The notes: generated from the letters alone by a model not told the origin. A stretch of 8,708 bases of DNA from an uncultured Paracoccaceae bacterium (GCA_913054485.1 CAJXHQ010000095.1:1-8708), one strand, 5' to 3'. Positions 1-6,750 are shown, counted from the first letter of the stretch. A program made the numbers and translations.

Positions 1-617
1 GCGAGCAGCGCCGCAGAGGCTGCCAGCGGGGCCAGCGCAAAGAGCGGCCGGCGCGGCAGCAGGGCCAGCGGCAGGGTGGCCGCAAGGGTCAGCAGCGCAA
101 GGCCGTGCGGGCCGGTCCAGGGCAACAGGTGTGCGGCCGGAGTGTCGATCCAGAACTGGCCGAAAGCGGCCCATGGAAAGCCGGTGAACACATAGGCGCG
201 GGCAAATTCTGCAAGGCTAAGGGCGGCCAGCAGCGCGACAAGGCGCCAGCCGCCGCGCGCCAGCCGCGCCGCGGCCCAAAAGGCCGCACCCCAGAACAGC
301 GCGAGGCCCGCGGCCAGAAACAGCAGCGCAAAGGGGGCCATCCAAGCGTGGCGTTCGGCGTCGACCTGAAACGGTTCCAGGATCCAGGACAGGCCAAACA
401 GGAAGTAGCCGGTGCCAAACAGCCAGCCGGTGAGCGCAGCGTGGCGGGCCGTAGCGGCCGCAAGCAGCAGAGCCCCTGCCCCGCCCAGTGCAAAAGGCAC
501 CCCCCAAAGCATGTGCCAGGGTGCCAGCCCCAGCGAAAGAAGCGCCCCCAGCCCGAAGGCCAGAGGCGCATATGCAAAACGGGTCAGGCGCTGTGCAGCA
601 GCCGCCGCATCTGTCAT
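1..617 (-). CDS. lnt: Apolipoprotein N-acyltransferase, N-terminal part (runs off left edge)
   Basis: Lnt is the inner-membrane enzyme that transfers an acyl chain from phospholipid to the N-terminal cysteine of lipoproteins, the last step of their maturation. The 205 residues visible here are the N-terminal membrane part: hydrophobic helices, LAPWHMLWG near residues 31-39, GTGYFLFGLSWI at 68-79, and AEFARAYVFTGFPW at 136-149, which matches the FTGFPW signature of E. coli Lnt. The nitrilase-like catalytic domain with its Glu-Lys-Cys triad lies beyond the window and cannot be checked. The ATG overlaps the corC stop as ATGA, which suggests translational coupling, and a GGAAG sequence sits 7 bases upstream. 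It is the last visible gene of the phoH-ybeY-corC-lnt operon. Confidence 0.93.
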   Translation of the reverse strand, partial: MTDAAAAAQRLTRFAYAPLAFGLGALLSLGLAPWHMLWGVPFALGGAGALLLAAATARHAALTGWLFGTGYFLFGLSWILEPFQVDAERHAWMAPFALLFLAAGLALFWGAAFWAAARLARGGWRLVALLAALSLAEFARAYVFTGFPWAAFGQFWIDTPAAHLLPWTGPHGLALLTLAATLPLALLPRRPLFALAPLAASAALL

Positions 618-1507
618 CCGGCAGCTTCCGGCAGCCGCGCCCGCGGGCGTTTGATGCGGCGCGGATCGGCGTCCATCACTTCAAACTCGGGCCCGTCGGG
701 ATGCAGCACCACCTCGCCGCGCGCCGGCACCCGGCCCGACAGCATGAAGACCAGCCCGCCAAGCGTGTCGATCTCTTCTTCATCGACGTCCTTATGGGCG
801 GTCAGCGAGCGGCCGATCTCGGCCTCGAATTCATCCAGAGGCGTGCGGGACAGGACAATGTAGCAACCCGGCTTTTCCTCAAACCAGGTCTGGTCCTCGC
901 CGGCGTCATGTTCATCCTCGATTTCGCCCACAACCTGTTCGATCAGATCCTCGATCGTGACCAGCCCATCGACGCCGCCGTATTCATCGATCACCAGCGC
1001 CATGTGGCGGCGCTCGGTCTGCATCTTGGTGAGCAGCACGCCGGCCGGCATGGAGGGCGGCACAAACAGCAAGGGGCGCAGCATGGCCTCCAGATCGAAA
1101 TCCTTGCCGGTGCCGTTGAACCCCTGGGTGAGGGCAAAATCCTTCAGGTGGGCCAGCCCCAGCGGGGTGTCCAGCGTATTCTCATAGACCGGGATCCGGG
1201 TGAAGCCGCTGTCGCGGAACACCTGCACCAGTTCATCCTTGGCGATATTTGCCGGGACGGCAGTGATTTCCGCCGCGGGGATGGCCACATCCTCCACCCG
1301 CATACGGCGCAGCGCGATCATGCCGCGGGGCTGGTCAGCGGGCTGGGCCGTGCCATTTTCCGGCGCCGCCTCTTCCGCGCTGGCGCCGAGGCCGAAAATA
1401 CGCCCCAGGAACCCCGTCTTCTGAGCCGCGCCGGAATGTTCCGTGCCGCGCTCTTCGTTCTGCAGCGCGCTCTGCGCTGCGGTAGAACTGCCTTCTGTGC
1501 CGTCCAT
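614..1507 (-). CDS. corC: CorC/YbeX-type CBS-domain protein (magnesium/cobalt efflux family, 'hemolysin-like')
   Basis: This is a 297-residue soluble protein. A low-complexity N-terminal tail (about 1-60) precedes a CBS pair. The first repeat contains GFTRIPVYE (101-109). The second carries the family signature HMALVIDEYGGVDGLVTIED (168-187) followed by the acidic EIEDEHD (195-201). A C-terminal CorC_HlyC transporter-associated domain (about 205-295) completes it. As in E. coli CorC/YbeX there is no DUF21/CNNM membrane domain, so it is the short form. The CBS pair of this family binds adenine nucleotides, and the proteins have been linked genetically to Mg/Co resistance and to ribosome or RNA phenotypes. 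The exact role here is inferred. AGGA lies about 5 bases before the ATG, ybeY ends 23 bases upstream, and the stop overlaps lnt by 4 bases. Confidence 0.92.
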   Translation of the reverse strand: MDGTEGSSTAAQSALQNEERGTEHSGAAQKTGFLGRIFGLGASAEEAAPENGTAQPADQPRGMIALRRMRVEDVAIPAAEITAVPANIAKDELVQVFRDSGFTRIPVYENTLDTPLGLAHLKDFALTQGFNGTGKDFDLEAMLRPLLFVPPSMPAGVLLTKMQTERRHMALVIDEYGGVDGLVTIEDLIEQVVGEIEDEHDAGEDQTWFEEKPGCYIVLSRTPLDEFEAEIGRSLTAHKDVDEEEIDTLGGLVFMLSGRVPARGEVVLHPDGPEFEVMDADPRRIKRPRARLPEAAG

Positions 1508-1530
1508 CTGTCCTATCCGTTGCAGCCCCG

Positions 1531-2043
1531 TCAGGGAGCCTCTTCAACCATATATGGGTCAGCGATACCCAGTTTGCCAAGTACCGCTGTCTCCAGCCCC
1601 TCCATCAGAGCGGCGTCTTCGTCACGAATGTGATCATAACCGAGCAGATGTAACACTCCGTGAACAAGCAGATGGGTGCAGTGGTCTTGCATGTCCTTGC
1701 CTGCCTCTGCCGCTTCGCGGGCGCAAGTGCTGTAGGAGATCGCAATGTCGCCCAGCGCCATTTCGCCCATGAAATCCGCCTCAGGCACCAGCGGCGTGCC
1801 GCCCGGCCGGTCCGCGGCCAGATCTTCCGCAGGCCAGCTCAGCACGTTGGTGGCCTTGTCTTTCTCGCGGAACTCGGCGTTCAGAACCGCAATGCGGCCG
1901 TCATCGCAGGCGAGAAGAGAAATCTCGCATTCCGCCGCATTGATGCCAAGATGCGCCAGCGCCGCGCCCATGGCGCGCTCTGCCAGTGCCGCGAGGCCGA
2001 GATCCTGCCAGCGCGCATCTTCAATGGATATGTCGATCATCAT
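1531..2043 (-). CDS. ybeY: Endoribonuclease YbeY (rRNA maturation factor)
   Basis: YbeY is a single-domain, zinc-dependent endoribonuclease involved in 16S rRNA 3' end processing and ribosome quality control. The protein is 170 residues, normal for the family. The signature HGVLHLLGYDH is at 128-138 and supplies three zinc-ligand histidines (128, 132, 138). The conserved FREKDKATNVLSWP at 58-71 includes the functionally important Arg59. The reading frame is open to an ATG at 2076, but the conserved start is MIDISIED. Of the two adjacent ATGs (2043 and 2040) I chose the first, which has GGAAAG 7 bases upstream; starting at 2040 would remove one residue. The Shine-Dalgarno sequence directly abuts a GC-rich hairpin in the 63-base gap after phoH. 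It lies between phoH and corC in the conserved ybeZYX order. Confidence 0.95.
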   Translation of the reverse strand: MMIDISIEDARWQDLGLAALAERAMGAALAHLGINAAECEISLLACDDGRIAVLNAEFREKDKATNVLSWPAEDLAADRPGGTPLVPEADFMGEMALGDIAISYSTCAREAAEAGKDMQDHCTHLLVHGVLHLLGYDHIRDEDAALMEGLETAVLGKLGIADPYMVEEAP

Positions 2044-2056
2044 GGCCGGGCTTTCC

Positions 2057-2104
2057 GCGGGGGCCAGCCCCCGCACCCCCGGAGTATTTCCGGAAAGATG
2101 AAAG
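2057..2104 (+). repeat. Rhodobacteraceae-type intergenic palindromic element between phoH and ybeY
   Basis: Seen directly: an almost perfect palindrome (GCGGGGGC, CA, GCCCCCGC at 2057-2074), then CACCCCCGGAGTATTTCCGG, in which CCGGA (2079-2083) and TCCGG (2089-2093) form a second 5-bp stem around GTATT, then AAAGATGAAAG. From memory, CCCCCGGAGTATTT...AGATGAAA after a GC-rich hairpin recurs many times between genes in Rhodobacteraceae genomes. That makes this likely to be a copy of a dispersed element rather than a unique sequence, but it occurs only once in this window, so the repeat status is not shown here. It lies antisense to the operon, ends 2 bases short of the phoH stop, and on the minus strand its first stem touches the ybeY Shine-Dalgarno sequence. 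Confidence 0.6.
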
Positions 2105-2106
2105 GC

Positions 2107-3120
2107 TCAGGCCGGTTTCGTGTCGGCGTCATAAGCTTCGATGATGGCGGCCACAAGCGGGTGGCGCACCACGTCGCGGGCGGTGAAGTAGTTGAAGCTG
2201 ATTTTCGGGATCGAATTCAGCAGCCGTTCCGCATCCGAAAGCCCGGAAGTGACGCCGCGCGGCAGGTCAACCTGGGAGCGGTCGCCGGTGATCACCATAC
2301 GCGAGCCTTCGCCCAGGCGGGTGAGGAACATCTTCATCTGCATGGTGGTGGCATTCTGCGCCTCATCCAGCACCACAAAAGCATTGGAGAGCGTGCGGCC
2401 GCGCATGAAGGCGAGCGGCGCAATCTCGATCTTCTTTTCCTCGATCAGCTTGGCAAGCTGTTTGGAGGGCAGGAAATCATCCAGCGCATCGTAGAGCGGC
2501 TGCATATAGGGATCGACCTTATCCTTCATGTCGCCGGGCAGGTAGCCGAGCTTCTCGCCCGCTTCCACGGCCGGGCGGGAGAGGATGATCTTGTCCACAT
2601 GGCCGGTGATGAACATGGAGACGCCAACGGCCACCGCAAGATAGGTCTTGCCCGTACCGGCCGGACCGATGCCAAAGGCCAATTCGTTGTTGAACAGCGA
2701 CTGCACGTAGGCTTTCTGCGCGTCGGTGCGCGGCTCTACCAGTTTTTTGCGGGTCTTGATTTCGACCGCGCCGCCCTTGAACATCTCCAGCTGGTCGCCG
2801 GGTTCGGCGCCTTCGCCCTCCTGCGGGCTCATGCGCAGTTCCCGGTCGATATCGCCGGTTTCCACGCTGCGGCCCGATTCAAGCCGGTCATAAAGCGCCG
2901 TCAGCACCGCCGCCGCCTGTTCGCGCGGGCCCTCTTCGCCCATGACCGCAAGCTGATTGCCGCGGCGCACGATCTGAACCGAGAGTTTCTGTTCGATGTC
3001 AGCCAGGTTGCGGTCGTATTCTCCGCAAAGGTCTATCAGCAGGCGGTTGTCCGGAAATTCCAGAAGCACGTCGTTGCGGGGTGCAGTGTCGGGCGAAGTC
3101 TCGATAGCGCCGATGGCCAA
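2107..3120 (-). CDS. phoH: PhoH-family P-loop ATPase (YbeZ)
   Basis: This is a 337-residue cytosolic P-loop NTPase of the PhoH/YbeZ type. An N-terminal segment (about 18-90, resembling a KH-type nucleic-acid-binding region) precedes the ATPase core with Walker A GPAGTGKT (152-159), Walker B FVVLDEAQN (248-256) and the motif MVITGDRSQVDLP (275-287). Family members are putative RNA helicases or ATPases, and YbeZ is reported to partner YbeY, whose gene follows. An in-frame ATG at 3192 would give 361 residues. I prefer a TTG start at 3120 because AAGGAG lies exactly 6 bases before it and because the residues added by the ATG start do not resemble PhoH. A strong terminator lies upstream, so phoH must have its own promoter in about 3121-3211; none is obvious there. 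Confidence 0.93.
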   Translation of the reverse strand: MAIGAIETSPDTAPRNDVLLEFPDNRLLIDLCGEYDRNLADIEQKLSVQIVRRGNQLAVMGEEGPREQAAAVLTALYDRLESGRSVETGDIDRELRMSPQEGEGAEPGDQLEMFKGGAVEIKTRKKLVEPRTDAQKAYVQSLFNNELAFGIGPAGTGKTYLAVAVGVSMFITGHVDKIILSRPAVEAGEKLGYLPGDMKDKVDPYMQPLYDALDDFLPSKQLAKLIEEKKIEIAPLAFMRGRTLSNAFVVLDEAQNATTMQMKMFLTRLGEGSRMVITGDRSQVDLPRGVTSGLSDAERLLNSIPKISFNYFTARDVVRHPLVAAIIEAYDADTKPA

Positions 3121-3126
3121 GCTGAT

Positions 3127-3132
3127 CTCCTT
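3127..3132 (-). promoter_or_regulatory. Ribosome binding site of phoH supporting a TTG start
   Basis: On the minus strand AAGGAG is followed by ATCAGC and then TTG (3120-3118). The spacing is ideal, whereas the alternative ATG at 3192 has no comparable site. The segment just upstream (3132-3138) is complementary over 7 bases to 3175-3181, so the site could be partly masked in the mRNA. Confidence 0.7.
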
Positions 3133-3211
3133 CTTGCGCGGTGTCCCTCCAGTTTGCCCAGCCGGGCACAGAGTCGCAAGACACCCGATCACAAATTCAC
3201 GTCACTGACAC

Positions 3212-3242
3212 AAAAGCGCCGCGCCCGGAGGGGCACGGCGCT
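3212..3242 (-). terminator. Rho-independent terminator after the OmpA/lipoprotein unit
   Basis: On the minus strand AGCGCCGTGCCC (3242-3231), a CTCC loop and GGGCGCGGCGCT (3226-3215) form a 12-bp stem with one G-U pair. It runs into TTTT and then GTGT. It starts 23 bases after the lipoprotein stop and separates the two-gene envelope unit from phoH. Confidence 0.85.
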
Positions 3243-3265
3243 GAAGCTGCAAGCAGGGACCCGGC

Positions 3266-3559
3266 TCAGAGCAGGTCGGCGACGCCCTGGTTCTTCTTAT
3301 AGGGGCCGGTCGCGGTGTTCGGCGGCGCGATATTGTGGCAGACCGGGCGGCCGTCCGGCCCCATGCGCTGGGACAGGTAGCCTTCGAGACCGTCGTCGAT
3401 CATCCAGTGGTGGCAGCCTTCCGGGTCGACCCAGATGCCCGCTTCCATGGTGGACAGGTCATCGCTGTCGACCCAGCCATCGCGGGTCTTGTCGGTGACT
3501 TCGCAGGCGGAAAGGCCGGCAGCTGCGGTGAGAAGGAGAATGCGGCTCATGGTTTTCAT
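3266..3559 (-). CDS. Small lipoprotein with two-cysteine WVDPEGC domain (function unknown)
   Basis: This is a 97-residue protein with a lipoprotein signal: MKTMSRILLLTAAAGLSAC, lipobox LSAC, predicted acylated Cys19. The residue after the cysteine is Glu, not Asp, so outer-membrane sorting is likely if Lol-type rules apply. Residues 42-74 (IWVDPEGCHHWMIDDG ... GRPVC) align without gaps to the same residue numbers of the OmpA-domain protein encoded just upstream, with 19 of 33 identical and Cys49 and Cys74 in both. The two cysteines could form a disulfide in the periplasm. A short polar tail follows. The OmpA-domain gene ends 11 bases upstream, and a GAGGA Shine-Dalgarno overlaps that gene's TGA, so the two are almost surely cotranscribed. 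I do not recognise a named family. Gene call is firm; function unknown. Confidence 0.85.
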   Translation of the reverse strand: MKTMSRILLLTAAAGLSACEVTDKTRDGWVDSDDLSTMEAGIWVDPEGCHHWMIDDGLEGYLSQRMGPDGRPVCHNIAPPNTATGPYKKNQGVADLL

Positions 3560-3570
3560 AGGTTCAGTCC

Positions 3571-4131
3571 TCAGCGCAGGCAGATGATTTCAACGCGGCG
3601 GTTCTGCGACATGTTGGCAGCGCTGGTGTTGGGCACCCGCGGGTCGCGTTCGCCGTAGCCGCGCACGTCGGCGATGGTCGCGCCGGTGGAGCGGGCGACC
3701 TTGGCGACCGAGTTGGCGCGGCGCTCGGACAGGCGCAGGTTATATTCATCCGAGGCGCGGCTGTCGGTGTGGCCGGAAATGATGAAGGCCGTGGCGTTGG
3801 CCTGCTGGAAGAACTCGCGCAGGCGCTGCTGGCCGGCCGCGTTGATCGCATGGCGGTCGGTGGCAAAGAACTGATCTGTCGGCAGCACGCCGCAGATATT
3901 GCCGCGGCGGCAGACCGGCTTGCCCTGGCGGGTCAGGTGCGGGGTCATGTAGCCCTCGGCACCGTCATCCATCACCCAGTGCTCGCAGCCGTCCGGGTCA
4001 ACCCAGATGGTCGGCACATAGCGTTCGCCGGACACAACCCGGCTGCTCTCTTGAGCCGCTGCGGGCAGCGCTGCAAGACCAAGAGCGGCGGCAGCAATCA
4101 CTCCCAGAGCGGTCTTTGCTTTATCAATCAT
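3571..4131 (-). CDS. Secreted OmpA-domain (peptidoglycan-binding) protein with N-terminal WVDPDGC domain
   Basis: The 186-residue product has a Sec signal peptide (MIDKAK, a hydrophobic stretch, then ALPAAAQ with likely cleavage near residue 26). A two-cysteine domain follows (42-74, WVDPDGCEHWVMDDGAEGY ... GKPVC), then a C-terminal OmpA-like domain (about 80-184). That domain has GHTDSR and NLRLSERRA; Asp123 and Arg138 are 15 residues apart, as are the diaminopimelate-binding Asp and Arg of OmpA. NRRVEI is near the end. It should bind peptidoglycan non-covalently in the periplasm. There is no beta-barrel. Cys80 and Cys184 may be a further pair. The frame is open to an ATG at 4209, but those residues are not signal-like. 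GAAGGA precedes GTG (4134) by 9 bases and ATG (4131) by 12, so either may start translation. Confidence 0.88.
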   Translation of the reverse strand: MIDKAKTALGVIAAAALGLAALPAAAQESSRVVSGERYVPTIWVDPDGCEHWVMDDGAEGYMTPHLTRQGKPVCRRGNICGVLPTDQFFATDRHAINAAGQQRLREFFQQANATAFIISGHTDSRASDEYNLRLSERRANSVAKVARSTGATIADVRGYGERDPRVPNTSAANMSQNRRVEIICLR

Positions 4132-4235
4132 CACGGCGTGACATCCTTCAATCCAGTTCCCCCGGGACCCGGCAGCCCTGCAATCGGGACCGCGAGCCGT
4201 TCGGCCCAAAATATCTAAGTTTAAGAAGTTTATCT

Positions 4236-4264
4236 TTCCTAATCAGAGCGGAATCTGCCGTCAA
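4236..4264 (-). promoter_or_regulatory. Candidate promoter of the OmpA-domain/lipoprotein unit
   Basis: On the minus strand TTGACG (4264-4259), a 17-base spacer and TAGGAA (4241-4236) form a sigma-70-like pair; the -10 match is weak. It sits in an A/T-rich island about 105 bases before the start. A direct repeat AAGTTTA (4217-4223 and 4226-4232) overlaps the expected transcription start, and an inverted repeat TCTGCCG/CGGCAGA (4254-4260, 4274-4280) overlaps the -35. Both could be operator sites or chance. Confidence 0.35.
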
Positions 4265-4338
4265 TTGGCGCGGCGGCAGAAACACTGAACGGCACGCGCC
4301 CGGATTGTTCCGCCACTGAGGTCAATCTCCGGTTTTGC

Positions 4339-4358
4339 AGCGCCGGAGAGGCGGCGCT
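4339..4358 (-). terminator. Possible hairpin terminator after miaB
   Basis: AGCGCCG (4339-4345) and CGGCGCT (4352-4358) form a 7-bp GC-rich stem with a 6-base loop, beginning 22 bases after the miaB stop. No T-run follows on either strand, so it may be a processing or stabilising hairpin rather than a true intrinsic terminator. Confidence 0.3.
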
Positions 4359-4380
4359 TCGCACGCAAAGAGCGAATCGG

Positions 4381-5688
4381 TCAGGTGATAAGCTCGCCTG
4401 CCAGCGAGTTGGCACCGGAGGAGACAATGCGCACCCGGGCCAGGTCTCCGGCCTGTTTCGGGCAGTCGGCCACATGCACTGCGTGCAGGTAGTCGGATTT
4501 GCCGACCATTTGCCCCGGGAAGCGTCCGGTTTTTTCAAACAGAACACCCACTTCGCGGCCAACCATGCTGTCCTGCACCTCGCGCTGCTGCCGGCTGAGC
4601 AGGGCCTGCAGGCGCTGCAGCCGGTCGTCGGCCTCGGCCGGGTCGACCTGCGGGCGCTCGGCTGCCGGGGTGCCGGGGCGGGTGGAATACTTGAAGGAAT
4701 AAGCGGTGCCGTATTTCACTTCTTCGATCAGCGCGAGCGTGTCCTGGAAATCCGCCTCGGTCTCTTCCGGGAAGCCAACAATAAAGTCGCCCGAGATCAG
4801 AATGTCGGGGCGGGCCGCGCGGATGCGTTCGATCAGGCGCAGGTAGCTTTCGGCGGTGTGGCTGCGGTTCATCCGTTTCAGGATCCTGTCGGATCCCGCC
4901 TGCACCGGCAGGTGCAGATAGGGCATCAGCTTGGCGCAGGTGCCATGCGCCTCGATCAGGTCGTCCTGCATGTCGTTGGGATGGCTGGTGGTGAAGCGGA
5001 TACGCTCCAGCCCGTCGATCCTGTCCAGCTCCCAGATCAGCCCGGCGAGCGTCATGCCGCCATGATAGGCATTCACATTCTGGCCCAGCAGGGTGATTTC
5101 GCGCACGCCGCGGTCAACCAGTTCGCGCGCCTCGCTGAGGATGCGGTCCGCCGGGCGGCTGACTTCGGCGCCGCGGGTGTAAGGCACCACGCAAAAGGCG
5201 CAGAACTTGTCGCAGCCTTCCTGCACGGTGAGAAACGCCGTCGGGCCGCGCTTGCCCTTGGAACGGCCTTTCAGGGTCTCGAATTTATCCTCTTCGGGGA
5301 AATCCGTATCCAGCGCCTTCTCGCCCTCGCGGGTCTTTTCTTCCATCTCGGGCAGGCGGTGGTAGCTTTGCGGGCCGACCACCAGGTCCACCATCGGCTG
5401 GCGGCGCATGATCTCTTCGCCCTCGGCCTGGGCGACACAGCCCGCGACGCCGATTTTCAGGTCCGGTTTTTCTGCCTTCAGCCCCTTGTAGCGGCCCAGT
5501 TCTGAATAGACCTTCTCGGCCGCTTTTTCGCGGATGTGGCAGGTATTGAGCAGGATCATGTCGGCGTCATCAGCCGATTTCGTCTCGACATAGCCCTTGC
5601 CGCCCAGCGCCTCGGCCATGCGTTCGCTGTCATAGACATTCATCTGGCAGCCATAGGTCTTGATGAAAAGCTTCTTCGGGGCGGTCAT
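4381..5688 (-). CDS. miaB: tRNA-2-methylthio-N6-(dimethylallyl)adenosine synthase MiaB
   Basis: MiaB is a radical-SAM methylthiotransferase that adds a 2-methylthio group to i6A37 in tRNAs reading UNN codons. The 435 residues show the full architecture. The N-terminal UPF0004 domain has cluster cysteines Cys14 (KTYGCQMN), Cys50 (NTCHIREKA) and Cys84 (GVAGCVAQ). The radical-SAM core has the CDKFCAFC motif (Cys159, Cys163, Cys166). A C-terminal TRAM domain (about 373-434) would bind tRNA. All key cysteines are intact. The protein is somewhat shorter than E. coli MiaB, as is common in alphaproteobacteria. GGAAAG lies 9 bases before the ATG. In enterobacteria miaB lies next to ybeZYX-lnt; here two envelope genes intervene. 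Confidence 0.97.
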   Translation of the reverse strand: MTAPKKLFIKTYGCQMNVYDSERMAEALGGKGYVETKSADDADMILLNTCHIREKAAEKVYSELGRYKGLKAEKPDLKIGVAGCVAQAEGEEIMRRQPMVDLVVGPQSYHRLPEMEEKTREGEKALDTDFPEEDKFETLKGRSKGKRGPTAFLTVQEGCDKFCAFCVVPYTRGAEVSRPADRILSEARELVDRGVREITLLGQNVNAYHGGMTLAGLIWELDRIDGLERIRFTTSHPNDMQDDLIEAHGTCAKLMPYLHLPVQAGSDRILKRMNRSHTAESYLRLIERIRAARPDILISGDFIVGFPEETEADFQDTLALIEEVKYGTAYSFKYSTRPGTPAAERPQVDPAEADDRLQRLQALLSRQQREVQDSMVGREVGVLFEKTGRFPGQMVGKSDYLHAVHVADCPKQAGDLARVRIVSSGANSLAGELIT

Positions 5689-5724
5689 GGGGCAGCACTT
5701 TCCGTCGGTGGCAGGGAACAGCGC

Positions 5725-5753
5725 CTTCTACCGGGAGACAGAGCCGCTTGCAA
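5725..5753 (-). promoter_or_regulatory. Candidate miaB promoter
   Basis: On the minus strand TTGCAA (5753-5748), 17 bases and TAGAAG (5730-5725) match the sigma-70 consensus at 4 of 6 positions each. The predicted start lies near 5718, giving a leader of about 30 bases. This is in the 120-base divergent gap between miaB and the plus-strand gene at 5809. Confidence 0.3.
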
Positions 5754-5808
5754 TGCGTGCGCGATTACCCGATTTTACCGGCAAAGGCCAGAAAGGCAGG
5801 CACCGGGC

Positions 5809-6678
5809 ATGATCTATTCCTCGCTGGACGATTTCCTGACACGCGGCAAGGCGCTGCTGGCCAAAGGGCCGGTGGCGCTGATCTTCGTGGAGGATGACGT
5901 GGAGGTCGCGACCACCTTGCGGCACCATCTGCAATCCGGCTTCGAGACGGTTGTGGCGCTGATGCCCGATGCCTTTGACCTGCCTGCAGGGCTGGAAAAA
6001 CGGGCGGTGCGGGTCTCCTTCGAATGCGCGCCGGGAAACGCGGTGACCGACGCGGTCAACGCGGTGATCCGCGCCGCAGAGCCCGGCTGCTGGCTGTATT
6101 ATTGTTTCAACACTGAATACCTGTTCTTCCCCTTCTGTGAAACGCGCACCATCGCAGAGATGCTGTCCTTTCACACGGAAGAACGGCGTGATGCGATGCT
6201 GACCTATGTGATAGATCTCTATGCCGGCGACCTGCAGGACCACCCCGGTGCGGTCTCTCTGGATGAGGCCTTTCTGGATAGGTCCGGATACTATGCCCAG
6301 TCGCGTAAAGATCCGGAGAATGGCCACCCGCGGGAACGGCAGCTGGATTTTTTCGGCGGCGTGCGCTGGCGCTATGAAGAGCATATCCCCAATGCCAGCC
6401 GCAAGATCGACCGGATTGCGCTGTTCCGCGCCAAGCCGGGCCTGGCCCTGCAGGCCGATCACACGTTCAATGACCAGGAATACAACACCTATTCCTGCCC
6501 CTGGCACAACAATCTGACCGCCGCGATCTGTTCTTTCCGCACCGCCAAAGCCCTGCGCCGCAACTCCGGTTCGCGTTTCGACATCAAAACCTACAAATGG
6601 CACAACTCGGTGCCTTTCGAATGGCACTCCCGCCAGCTTCTGGATCTGGGGCTGATGGAACCCGGCCAGTGGTTCTGA
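5809..6678 (+). CDS. Uncharacterised soluble protein, possible diverged family-2-like glycosyltransferase
   Basis: This is a 289-residue protein with no signal peptide or membrane helix. I do not recognise a named gene. The order of elements recalls bacterial glycosyltransferases of the Glyco_tranf_2_4 type: an alpha/beta start with ALIFVEDDVE (23-32); a middle strand WLYYCFNTEYLFFP (95-108) followed by ETRTIAEML, where such enzymes carry a DxDEF-like metal motif before 'P...TI.ELL'; and a conserved-looking C-terminal half with HIPNASRKIDRIALFRAKPG (192-211), DHTFNDQEYNT (218-228) and PWHNN (231-235). The DxD position reads N-T-E here, so sugar transfer by the usual metal-dependent route is doubtful. 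The frame stays open back to 5536 antisense to miaB, but ATG 5809 has AGGCAGG 8 bases upstream and opens the recognisable protein. The glycosyltransferase link is an inference from pattern alone. Confidence 0.55.
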   Translation: MIYSSLDDFLTRGKALLAKGPVALIFVEDDVEVATTLRHHLQSGFETVVALMPDAFDLPAGLEKRAVRVSFECAPGNAVTDAVNAVIRAAEPGCWLYYCFNTEYLFFPFCETRTIAEMLSFHTEERRDAMLTYVIDLYAGDLQDHPGAVSLDEAFLDRSGYYAQSRKDPENGHPRERQLDFFGGVRWRYEEHIPNASRKIDRIALFRAKPGLALQADHTFNDQEYNTYSCPWHNNLTAAICSFRTAKALRRNSGSRFDIKTYKWHNSVPFEWHSRQLLDLGLMEPGQWF

Positions 6679-6704
6679 CCGCCGCCCGGGGGACAATGGC
6701 GGTC
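6677..6704 (+). terminator. Weak candidate terminator after the 5809-6678 gene
   Basis: GACCGCC (6677-6683, starting inside the TGA stop) can pair with GGCGGTC (6698-6704) across a 14-base loop, followed by CTGTTTA. The stem is perfect, but the loop is long and the T-tract short. Confidence 0.3.
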
Positions 6705-6750
6705 CTGTTTACCTTCAGGCCATACTAAGACCACAGTCTCCCTGCAGTCT

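Noticed and set aside
105..3498. Long plus-strand open frames opposite lnt, corC, ybeY and phoH (for example 488-1633 and 1660-3498)
   Set aside because: They are antisense shadows of recognised minus-strand genes in high-GC DNA; the translations are rich in Arg, Gly and His and show no family motif.
4132..4209. Upstream ATG start (4209) for the OmpA-domain protein
   Set aside because: It would put a non-hydrophobic MGRTARG... stretch before a clear signal peptide, and no ribosome binding site supports it.
4217..4232. CtrA-type site (TTAA-N7-TTAA) upstream of the OmpA-domain gene
   Set aside because: Only one TTAA is present; the repeat is AAGTTTA with 9-base period and does not fit the CtrA consensus.
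5728..6696. Long minus-strand open frame opposite the 5809-6678 gene
   Set aside because: Its composition resembles antisense shadow, it has no motif, and the plus-strand frame has a ribosome binding site and ordered protein features.
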